A stretch of 64,000 nucleotides of DNA. It comes from Trebouxia sp. TZW2008 (taxonomy: Eukaryota > Chlorophyta > Trebouxiophyceae > Trebouxiales > Trebouxiaceae). Shown one piece after another: positions 35,701 through 45,060 of the stretch. Positions within the stretch are counted from its first letter, which is position 1; each line of letters begins with the position of its first letter. The position numbers were made by a program, and so were the translations under genes. The notes under the pieces are model-generated. The model saw nothing but the letters and a program-made list of their open reading frames with translations. It was not told where the DNA came from and searched no databases. The stretch covers positions 1-64,000 of the forward strand of contig BDIU01000463.1 in NCBI GenBank assembly GCA_002118135.1, read 5' to 3'.

Positions 35701-38700
35701 AGTCACAAATCAGGGCTCATCAAGGGGGTTCACCGGGGGCTGCTTATGCTCATGACTCAGGAGCCGTGAGAGGCTCAATTCCAAGTCTTTGAGCTGTTGG
35801 GCTTGTCGAGGCTGTCCAGACCAAGCACTTGGGAATCAAACTGGCTGTTGTTTGTATTTCAGGTGATTGATGACTACTCTGGCAAGAGCTTCAGGGTGTT
35901 AGCTCTGGCCAGGGGGTCCCTCAAGGGAGTTGACAGGAGTGCACTTATGCAGATGACTCAGGAACAGCTAGAAGCTCAAGTTCAGGCCTTTGAGCTGTTG
36001 GGCTTGTTGGTGCTGTCCAACCATTTGCGCAGTGATTCCATCGAGACTGTTGGCGCTTTGCAGCAACAGTGAGACCCCTCATCCCAGCACTTGAAGCTCT
36101 TTCTTATTGTTTGTGCATGTGAGACTTGTCACTGGCTGTTGTTTGTCTGATGCTTTGATTGTGCTTGTTTTCCATCAGAGCAAAGAGCAACAGACCACTG
36201 ATGGCTGTTTCCTCACGACAGCAACAGCAGGAGACTTCTCACTGCCTTGTTCTTTCAGATGTTGTTCTGTTGCACCTGCTGTCTCATGCTCTTAAGCAGT
36301 GCTTTATGGTTATGGCTTCCTGCAGGGCAGGGTTGCGGACCCTGATGGCGACTGGGGACTACCACCACACAGCCCTGGCAGTGGCCAGGGGGTCGGGTAT
36401 GATACCCCCAAAGGGTCAAGTTGTCATCATTCAGAAGGAGGCTAAACCCACAGTAGTCGGCCCGGCAACCAAAGGGCTTGCAGCAAAGATAGCAGCATCC
36501 ACAACAGCAGTAGGCACTGAATCGAAGCAGCAAACAGCAGCAAGGGAAGCCTTGAAGACACAAACACAAGCTGTGCTGAAGCGTATCGCAACCACACTTA
36601 CTGCAAACGAAGCGCTGAAGCCTCAAATGCAGCCTGGGGTGAAGGGAAATACAGCGGCAGTGGCTGCACATCAAGGGCTGACATTCCACTTAGAGAACAG
36701 CACTGTGGACCAGGATGATGCGTTGCAGCTTTTGACGGCCATTGCGCAAGTAGGTTTTCAGTGCAAAAGCCAGTGAATTCCACCGTTGAAGCATGCCAGC
36801 ATGAAGCGAGAATGTCAATTGGTAGGTACAACGTGTCTGCACAAATACTGCAAGCAGGTCCAGCGCTGCGTGAGTAAACTGTGATGAAGAGTTACAAAAT
36901 GCTCTTGTTGTGGGTGCGCATTCATGGGCACACGTTAAGTGTCAGGCCCTGCGAGCCATGTCCCCATGGGTTAACATGACTGCTGCTCTTTTGGGTACAA
37001 TAGCAGGCCCATGGTGTGTGACGGGCCTTTGTTCTCCTCTGGGCGCAGCAAACTTGGGAGTGATCACACATGCCTCATGATGGTGCAGGGGTAGACACAG
37101 TACTGTGTGATAGTCTCTGATCTGGAACACTTGCTGCAGCTAGCTCAGGCTTCACTGCTGGAGACGCACAATGCTGTCCAACTGACTTCCTGCACGGAAC
37201 ATGTATGACTTGACAAGCAATCTTTGTCTTGTCAGTGCTTGGGCAGGCGCAATGATCCAAAGACACGTGATCCAAAGACGCATGACATGTCAAACGCCTT
37301 GCTTCTATCTGGGCGCAGGGGCAGGCCCAGTGCTGTGTGACCAACCCTGCTCTTGAGCAAATGCTGCAGTCTGGGAGATCCTTCACTGCTGGAGATAATC
37401 ATGTGTAATGCTGCTTGAGTCACTCTGCATTCAGTCCTCTCACTTTGAGTGCAAGTTAAACGTCATGTGCCTACTCTTTGTCTTCTGGGTGCAGGGCCAG
37501 GCGCAATGCTGTGTCACAGGTCCTGTTCTTGAGCACATGCTGCAGTTGGGGGACCACGCACTGCTGGAAATGATTATGCGGAATGCTATGGCTTGCTGGC
37601 CAATGCATGACTTGGCAACTACTCTGTCGGTGCAGGGACAAGCACAGTGCTGTGTGACAGGCCCTGCCCTGGAGCACATGCTGCAGCTGGGAGATGCTTC
37701 ACTGCTGGAAACAGTGTTGCGCAATGCTGTGGTGTTCTCACGTATGAAGCCTCACCAGAAGGGGCAGATCATGGAGCTGCTTAGCTCTAGGGGCCTGTAC
37801 CAGGTCATTCATGGACAGCAGCAGCACCTTCCGGTAACACGGCGCCCTCTCTCTTGACACCATTTGCATCACTTTCTTAGTATAGATTGCCCTGTCTCTC
37901 AACAACAGTTGTACCAGGTCATTCATGGCCAGCAGCAGCACCTTCCGGTAACACGGCGCCCTCTATTTTGACTTCATTGCGTCACTTTCTTAGTATAGAT
38001 TGCCCTGTCTCTCAACAACAGATGTACCAGGTCATTCATGGCCAGCAGCAGCACCTTCCGGTAACACAGCGCCCTTTATCTTGACTTCATTGCATCACTT
38101 TCTTAGTATAGATTGCCCTGTCTCTCAACAATGATTGCACCAGGTCATCCACGGCCAGCAGCAGCACCTTCCGATAACACGGCGCCCTCTGTCTTGACAC
38201 CATTTGCATCACTGTCTTAGTATGGATTGCCCTGTCTCTCAAAAATAGCTGCATCAAGTCGTTGGCAGTCAGCAGCAGCATTGACTGGTCACATATCACC
38301 CTTTGCCTTGACAGCAATTGCATTTGGTCATTCATGGCCAACAGCAGCACCTTCCAGTAACACAGCGCCCTCTCTCTTGGCACCATTTGCATCACTTCCT
38401 TAGTAAACATTGCCCTGTCTCTCAAAAATAGTTGCATCAAGTCTATGACAGCCAGTAGCAGCATTGACTGGTTGTATAGCATCCTCTGCCTTGACTGCAA
38501 CTGCATCTGGGCATTGATGTTCAGCAGCAGCACCTTTTGGTAACACAGGCTCTCTCCGGGTCTGATGGGTTGCCCATTGCATGCGTGGGGCCTGTCCCTG
38601 GACTACTCAAGGCTAGCAATGACCATTTGTGAAAAGCTCACTGCTATTGCCCAAACACAACCAAGCCCACATTACCAATACACAGGATACAGTATCTTGT

Positions 38701-41700
38701 GAGACAAGTGTTGCCAAGCCTTCAAGCAGAGCCCGTAGGTGCATGTCAATGCACGGCTGTACAATTTGCTGCAAACCCTCCCAACCCTCCCAATCTCAAT
38801 CTGTTGAGTCAATTCAATTCCTGCTTGATGAAGGGTGCAGCTGCGACGTTGCTGCAGCAGAGACAAAGCATGCAACTCTGTCAAGCATGTAACTTTGCCT
38901 TGCAGGGCTTGAGCAAAAGCTGCATCTACTGTGGTGACGAGGAGAATGACTTGGTAGCCCTGGCTGCTCCTGATATTTGTGGAGCCATTCGCGCTGGCAA
39001 TTTGCTCATATATTACAAAGCTCATGCAGAGGCAGTGCAAATACATAGAACAAGATTGTCTCTGCAGCTGCCTGCATAGGCTAAGAAAGAGCTCAAACTC
39101 CACAATTTGTGCTGTAGGGCTTGGGCAAAAGTTGCATGTACTGTGGTGATGGAATCAATGACCTCATTGCCCTAACTGCTGCTGATGTTGGTGTGGCCTT
39201 TGGTGCTGGTGATTCACTCACAGCAGTCCCAGCGCTTGATCACTCGAGTGGCAAAGAAAGCTTACGCAGAGCCAGTCCCATTATATGCAACAAGACTGTG
39301 TCAGCAACTGTTTGCATATCCACAAATCACACCTCCAACTATACATCTCTGTCTTGCAGGGGCTGGGCAAGAGCTGCATGTACTGCGGTGATGGCATCAA
39401 TGACCTCATAGCCTTGGCTGCAGCTGATGTGGGTGTAGCCATTGGTGCTGGTGACGTATCTGCGGCTGCCTGCATATCAACAAAGAAAAGCTCAGTAGCA
39501 GGTATGTCCTCTCAGCCTGCCCAGCATGACTCAGCTAACCTTGATCTTTCATCATTGGTCGTTGTGCAGCATGATATGCCTGCTTGCTAGTCAGCGTTTT
39601 TGAAACCCAACTGTGTGCATACAGGAGCACCATGTTATTGATACTAATTCAGAGCTTGAATACACAATATTACAGGCTTGCATGGTGTCTTGTGGCGTTC
39701 AGGCCTGTGTGACGTCCTGCACTCTGTCAATGGCCTTGCATGCTCGCTGATCCTCTGCTTTGTGTGGCCTGCAGAATTGGTCATGGTCCTCAGGGAAACC
39801 AGAGCTGCTCAGACTATCAAGCTAGCTGCCATCAGGGTGAGTTGACCTGGTCCCCAACTGTCTCTTGGGCAAGTCATCATGTGTGTACGCCATATGTTCA
39901 ATGTCTGTCAAAATTCAGTTGGATGTTGTCAAACCATGGGCATACACTGATTAGTGAGATAGCAATGTGGCTTCCCTGCCTTTTTACAGTCCTCTGCCCA
40001 TTCAATCTGCCACTTGAAAACCTGCATGTGCAACGAAACATGTGCGATTGTCAAATCAGCAGCATTGGGCTGCTGCACTGACAGTCAGGTTGCTTGTGTT
40101 GCAGTTCATGGTGCTGTACCAGCTGCTGCTATCCTTCATGTTCAACATCTCCTTCTTCCTGGACGGCTCACAGCCCAACCTGCGTCAGGTAAGAGCTCAA
40201 ACCTCATGCAAAGTTTGTCGACCATGCTTTTCGTGGGCTTATGCACTGCAAACTTGATCCACAGTGCTGGTTTTGTGAGTCAGTGACTTGCACACAATGC
40301 TTGCCAGACCTGCATATGCAGCATGTGGGTTTGTGCTATTCTTGCACATGTGTGATGTGTGATGCATACTTTTTGCCATAAACACGTTGCAGACAACATT
40401 GGCTCATGGCGATGCAGGATTATATCCACACTGTTTTGTCTCATTTCATCTGGGTGCCCATTGCACAAGGAGCATTGCTACACTGCAGAGGGGTGGTCTT
40501 GCCTTGGCCGCAATAGCCTTCAGCACCTGAGTCAGCACTTACTGAACTTTACAAATCTGTGACATTGTGCCATACTATATTTTAGGGTTTACCTAAACCC
40601 TAAAACCTCTGCAGAGGGGTCTGCTGCATTGGCATTGGACAAAGTGTGCAATTAGAACCATCTGAATCAGCGCTGACTCAACTTCTCATCCACCCCAATC
40701 TGCCCAATGGTTGCATGTTAAAAGGGGCTGCGGCAAGTGTACTTCCCAGAATTTGGCAACAAGGGCAGCTGACATTTGCATTGGCAGTCTCTCACAAAAC
40801 CAGCATGTGCTTCAATGCAGAGAGGTGTTCTGGACTGGACTGCAGTGGCCTTGGGCATAGTGTGCAGCCTGTGTCCTGCCAGCACTGACTCAATTTCACA
40901 AAACCAATACTAGCATTGATTGACGTTCACAAAGCCATTACAATCTTCCTCAACTGATGCAGAGGGGTGTTCTGGACTTTACTGCATTGGCCTTGGGCAT
41001 AGTGTGCAGCCTGTGTCCCGCCAGCACTGACTCAATTTCACAAAACCGATACTAGCATTGATTGAGTTTCACAAAGCCATTACAATCTTCCTCAATTTAT
41101 GCAGAGGGGTGTTCTGGACTTGACTGCATTGGCCTTGGGCATAGTGTGCAGCCTGCGTCTGACCAGCACTGACTCAATTTCACAAAACCAATACTAGCAT
41201 TGATCGAGTTTCACAAAGCCATTTCAATCTTCCTCAACTCATGCAGAGGGGTGTTCTGGACTTGACTGCATTGGCCTTGGGCATAGTGTGCAGCCTGCGT
41301 CCTGCCAGCACTCAGCTGATCAGGGAAAAGCCTCCCCAGTGGCTCTGCACTGCAAAGGATTTCATCATGCTCAGCGCCACCATAGCATGCTCAGCATGCA
41401 TCTGTGCTGCCTGCAATGGGCACATGACTAGGCAGTCATGGTTCCATGGCACAGGCACCAGTCACAAGGTATTACATGCTGGACCTTGTGCAGTGATCTT
41501 AATAGAGACGCAGGGCCGCAGGTCACATGCGTTGCGTTACATTGTAAATCAGCAATGCACTGTGAGGTAGCTGTGCCAATTGTAGCGCATTGCCTTACAG
41601 AGCAGCAGTGCCGTGTTGGGTTGTTTGAGTCCTCAGATGTGTGTGTTTGATGCTTTGAGCAGTTTGCAAAATGTTCACTGTGCTACGTCGTGTGCGCGTT

Positions 41701-43290
41701 GAATCAAATGGCTCAAGATCAGGAACGCATGTGATGAACGTTGCATCTTTGCTGCAATGACACGGGGTAACAGCCACGCATGTCTGCATGACACACCTCA
41801 GCCTTGACTGCATGCCCTTGCAGGCTAGATCACATACACTCCATGTTCCCCTGCCTTCAATTCTTTTCTCTGAGCTTTGCAAGTTTGTTACTGCCATAAA
41901 TGTGCTGTGCAGAATCCGGTGGTGACCATGTCCTGGAGTCTGGCGCTGTTTCAGGTACACCAAACTGTTTGCACAAATCTTGCATTTGCATGTGTCCTCA
42001 GCGTCACTGTCATGCTGCATCAAGTGCTGCATCAAAGATGTCTGTGCCCAGCCGAGATATCTTCAGAGCACAGTTGTTGTTACAGCATTCTGCACGTTCT
42101 TGCCTTGAAATCTTGCGATGCCTGGGGTTGTGTCCACGGAGAAGCTGTGGAAAGCTGCCTGCCTCTTCAAAGGCTGAATGTTCTCAACAAAAACAACGTA
42201 CAAATCTAGAAATCTCTACAAATGCAGGTGCTCATCACGCCTGCTTTGACATTTCAAGTGGACGTACACAAGTTCTGCAAGCGCATCAGCACAGCTGAGA
42301 TCAGCCTGACCATGGCTTACCTGACGGTCTTCACCATCATATGCTTCCTTGGTGTACCACCTCTTGATCCACTGGACTACTTCCAGTTTTACCGGGTGAG
42401 CTGCTTGTCTCAACCAGGCTGAAACAGCCAACATATGCATCAAACTGCTGCAGCGCTGAGCTGTTGATATGCTGCTGAGCAAACAGCAGAACACAGGACT
42501 TGCATGATGCATACGCATGGAGATACCTGACTGGTTTCGCCATCATATGCTTCCTTGTGTAACACCTCTTGATCCACTGAACTACTGCCAGATTTATTGG
42601 GTGAGCTGCTGACCTGTCAGGAGTCACCTGTGTTGCTCTGCAGCATGTTGCGCTGTAGTGATACATGATACAGTACAGCATACAAGTGAGCCATCTGACT
42701 GGCAACAGTAGTCATGTTGATGTTCAGGACAACAGCTGTGGACACAACAAACTGTGCAGAACAGACTACACAGAGTTGTTTGACACAAAGCACTGCTATG
42801 CAGCTTCTGTCAGCTTTCTGTGCATTGCCACTTATGACATTCCATGCCTGACACCATGCATCATCTCTGAGTCATACATTCCCGCAACAGGCATGAACGA
42901 TGTAATAGCAGTGTAGGCGCAGTTTGCATTCATCAGACTGAGTACACAACCAAGTGCTGGTCAGAGGTCAAGTATGTAGCAAAGTCCAGTTTGGTCCTGT
43001 GTCATAGCCCGCTTGACAATCGCTTGCAGGGCAATTTTCTTGACAATTTACGGTGTTTGCAATCTATGCAGGCAGTGCAGTTGGCTGCAGTAAGCACAAA
43101 AATGTTCCTTTGGGACTTTACGTGGCATTGATTGACTGTGTCTGTGCAGTATCCTTGGTCTTTCAGATGGAGGGATTCCTTTCTGGGTGGTTCGGTCGTT
43201 GCAGTGTCCCTCACCTTACTGACTGCCTTGAGACTCTTCCTGGAACGGCATGAGTTGCTCATGAAGCGTCGGCGTATTGTCCCAAGCTAG
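29731..43290 (+). CDS. P5B-type (ATP13A-like) P-type ATPase
   Basis: Endomembrane P-type ATPase; animal P5B relatives export polyamines from lysosomes. Twenty-one exons fit in phase: 29731-29796, 29882-30067, 30594-30771, 30984-31132, 31552-31730, 32126-32249, 32484-32606, 33213-33353, 33807-34103, 34367-34561, 34966-35196, 35863-36068, 36326-36749, 37636-37803, 39360-39501, 39775-39836, 40105-40188, 41247-41468, 41913-41954, 42228-42395, 43150-43290 (1175 aa, usual P5 length). Landmarks: P5B N-terminal hairpin (GYQTRQWSHAAFAAL), LVPGDIVVVL, VEESMLSGE, DKTGTLT with the phosphorylated Asp, MATGDYHHTALAVARGSG, VVFSRMKPHQKGQIMELL, CGDGINDLIALAAADVGVA, then C-terminal helices. Oddities: the TM4 motif reads VPTGIP instead of PPALP; the nucleotide-domain KGAPE motif reads RGAPT; and an Ala/Thr/Gln-rich insert of about 90 residues follows the TGD block. 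The intron after exon 3 has a GC donor. The ATG in the small first exon is inferred from phase only. Confidence 0.9.
32918..33055 (+). repeat. Dispersed short element followed by (CAAT)n
   Basis: GAGACTCGACTTGGGCCACA then CACATCTAGCACCTG, followed about 60 bp later by a degenerate (CAAT)n run at 33008-33050. Similar blocks occur near 31447-31485, 52735-52795 and, inverted, 54530-54590. A second (CAAT)n-associated block, GGGAGCCAGATGTGACTCAT at 24984, resembles GGTAGCCAGCTGTGACTGAT at 33070. This looks like a small non-autonomous repeat family; there is no coding capacity. Confidence 0.55.
35690..35815 (+). pseudogene. Decayed copy of ATPase exon 12
   Basis: Repeats AGGGGGTTCACCGGGGGCTG, then CTTATGCTCATGACTCAGGA, CAAGTCTTTGAGCTGTTGGG and GGCTGTCC, in the order seen in exon 12 (35863-36068). 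Frameshifts and in-frame stops exclude coding use. It lies just upstream of the real exon. Confidence 0.85.
37080..37575 (+). pseudogene. Partial copies of ATPase exon 14, 5' part
   Basis: At least three units upstream of the real exon 14 (37636-37803): about 37085-37165, 37315-37400 and 37490-37580. The last reads GQAQCCVTGPVLEHMLQLGD, against GQAQCCVTGPALEHMLQLGD in the exon, and keeps a GTGCAG acceptor. It is the least decayed and could conceivably be spliced. The earlier two are frame-broken. Confidence 0.9.
37797..38545 (+). repeat. Minisatellite derived from ATPase exon 14 donor
   Basis: About seven or eight tandem units of roughly 105-120 bp. Each contains TACCAGGTCATTCATGGCCA, then GCAGCAGCACCTTCC, GGTAACACGGCGCCCTCT and TTGCCCTGTCTCTCAA. 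The first unit is the real exon 14 end (CTGTACCAG|GTCATTC at 37803); later units degrade with distance. Several units keep the CAG|GT donor context. Confidence 0.92.
38905..39215 (+). pseudogene. Two decoy copies of ATPase exon 15 (GDGxND block)
   Basis: Copy 1 (about 38906-38998) reads GLSKSCIYCGDEENDLVALA, where GDG has become GDE. Copy 2 (about 39119-39215) reads GLGKSCMYCGDGINDLIALT and continues ADVGVAFGAGD. Both have TGCAG or GTAG acceptors and lie upstream of the real exon 15 (39360-39501). Copy 2 remains open over the whole conserved block. Confidence 0.92.
40480..41246 (+). repeat. Array of decoy copies of ATPase exon 18 acceptor and 5' end
   Basis: Units near 40482, 40610, 40819, 40959, 41100 and the real exon at 41247 share TGCAGAGGGGTGTTCTGGAC, then TTGACTGCATTGGCC and TTGGGCATAGTGTGCAGCCT. 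The last four are about 140 bp apart and nearly identical, including the intervening TTTCACAAAACC intron block. Only the final unit continues into the rest of the exon. Confidence 0.95.
40580..40605. repeat. Inverted pair of TTTAGGG telomere-type motifs
   Basis: A perfect 12-bp inverted repeat (TTTTAGGGTTTA / TAAACCCTAAAA) with a 2-bp CC spacer. It contains the plant/Chlorella-type telomere heptamer in both orientations, inside the exon 17-18 intron of the ATPase. Confidence 0.9.
42525..42610 (+). pseudogene. Decayed copy of ATPase exon 20, 3' end
   Basis: Repeats CATCATATGCTTCCTTGTGT, then ACCTCTTGATCCACTGAACT, ACT and the GGGTGAGCTGCT donor context of exon 20. It lies downstream of the real exon end (42395). 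The frame has stops. Confidence 0.88.
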
Positions 43291-45037
43291 TCAGATGCAG
43301 TCAGAACACAGAGATATTTGCGTACTGGCTGTTTGACGTCAGCCAAACAGTCAGATTCATCAAATGATCCAATGTCCACTATTCCCGGAGTAGATACTGA
43401 AAGTATGGTCAGAAGGCCTTCTAAGGTTCTGGCACGCACAGGAGTTGACAGTCACTACAGCAAGGCAGTTTTCTTACAGACGTGAATGCAAGTTCACCAG
43501 CAGATCAGCAGCGATTGGAGCAATCTCTGAACTGACAGAATAAAGTGATGCCTTTCAGTGGGGAAAGCATTACCTGCGTGGGCCCATGATCGGTGGGCAG
43601 ATAGGGTTTGCAGCAATTGTTGCAATCTGGTGGCGACTATACTTGTGTTGATCATGGTCAAGCCAGTAGAAATTGGTGTGGTCTTTGGTAAGACGGCTTG
43701 CAATGCTTCTGATTTTCAGCCTGATGGACGGACTTGTTTTTCCTTTTTTTGCTTTTTGGGAGCCTTAATTGCTAAAGCTCAGGTGTACCTGAGAGGCTGT
43801 GCATGCTTAAGGCTGCATTGTCAGATTGTACAGGATTCTTTTTTTCCCTTTTTTCTTCCCCTTGTTCAGAACTTGCTCAGGCTGTTTTCTACTGACACCA
43901 CTAGTAGTAGATGTAGACGTCTACAGTACTACAGCTTGCTGCCGTGCCTTGCAAGCTGAATAAAGGTCTTTGGACGGGTCAAACAGTCCCAACAAAAGTT
44001 GCGTCAAGCATGCACTATGTTTCCAACCAATCTGGTAGCTATCAAGCTGCAGCCGGAGTCTCACGCAATTGTTCAAAAGTTTATATGAATAATGTAATGG
44101 GTCACAATTGCTCAGGCACAGGTGCATGCAGTGTCGACCTGAGCTGTTCTTGTGTTTGTGTCCATGGACATTGCCTGTTACTTCTTCTTCAGATGCGATT
44201 GCAATTTTTTAACATTGTATCACTATCCTGCCAGTGGTCTTGTGCACGTGGTCATCGCTCTGTGCGTCTCTGACATCTCAGCTGCTACTGCACATGTGCA
44301 TTTGATTCAGTGCATGGCAGGACCTTGCTGCCCACGTGTACACACTGACTTAGATGCACTTGCAGACCCATCACACGAGATCAACACATCAATTGATTTT
44401 GCTGCTGTGTCTCATCAAGGGTTCAGCAGCAGAGCCATGCAGCTGTGACATGTGTACACTTGGCTCAATGTCCAGTCAGCCGTCAAACGGTTAAGTATGC
44501 CTGATGTGAATGCCATTCTGGCTCAAGAGCTGAAATGGGTTGTGTCCTATATATTCATTCAAAGATCAAGCAGTGGCAGTCCAGCAGCAGGGATCAGAGC
44601 TGCAGCTCTGAAGTCAGATAAGTAGTGAAGTTGGTCATTGAAATGTGACTTTGCAACAAGAGCTGAGGTGGCTCTTGACTTGTGCAATACATAGGTTGGA
44701 ACGCTTGTCACGGACCCGCCTTCTTGGGAGAGATTTGCTGACTTGTCCTTTCCTGTTGCCCCTTGCCCTTTTCATCCTCTCTGCTTCCTGCCCATCACAC
44801 AGTGGCAGGCCAGCAGCAGAAATCAGGGCTGCAGCTTCTGAACTCAGGTGAGCAGTCATTGCAATTTCACTTTGACGCAGAAGCTGATGTGAAGTTGAAC
44901 TTTTGCTTTGCTGTATCACACAGTGGCAGGGCCATCAGCAGGCATAAGAGCTGCATCCTCCAAATTCAGGTGAGCACTGATCTGAACACCCCTTTTGCAC
45001 AAGAGCTGCAGTGATTTTTCACGTATGAATCGATCTA
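43291..45037. other. Intergenic region between convergent ATPase and PQ-loop genes
   Basis: No exon is supported. The region holds both 3' UTRs and, from about 44570 on, four decayed copies of the PQ-loop gene's 3' end. A short frame near 43580-43660 (GPMIGGQIGFAAIVAIWWRL) looks hydrophobic, but it has no partner exon and I do not recognise it. Confidence 0.5.
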
Positions 45038-45060
45038 TCAAACAGTGGCAGGGCCAGCAG
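44570..45060 (-). repeat. Tandem copies of the PQ-loop gene's last-exon end
   Basis: Units near 44575, 44803, 44922 and the real gene end at 45038 share CAGTGGCAGGGCCAGCAGCA, then GGGATCAGGGCTGCA. That is the reverse complement of the codons for AALIPAAGPATV and its stop. The copies lie downstream of the stop codon, so here the duplicated junction is the coding/3' UTR boundary. Confidence 0.9.

Noticed and set aside
36255..36689. Cys-rich 144-codon minus-strand frame
   Set aside because: Antisense to the phased ATPase exon 13; composition follows from the Ala/Gln-rich sense strand.
40580..40605. Chromosome end or telomere array
   Set aside because: Only one heptamer in each direction, in the middle of a gene; no tandem telomeric repeat.
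43558..43800. Extra hydrophobic exon after the ATPase stop
   Set aside because: The ATPase model already ends in phase at 43290 with a basic C-terminus; this frame has no partner exon and soon meets a stop.
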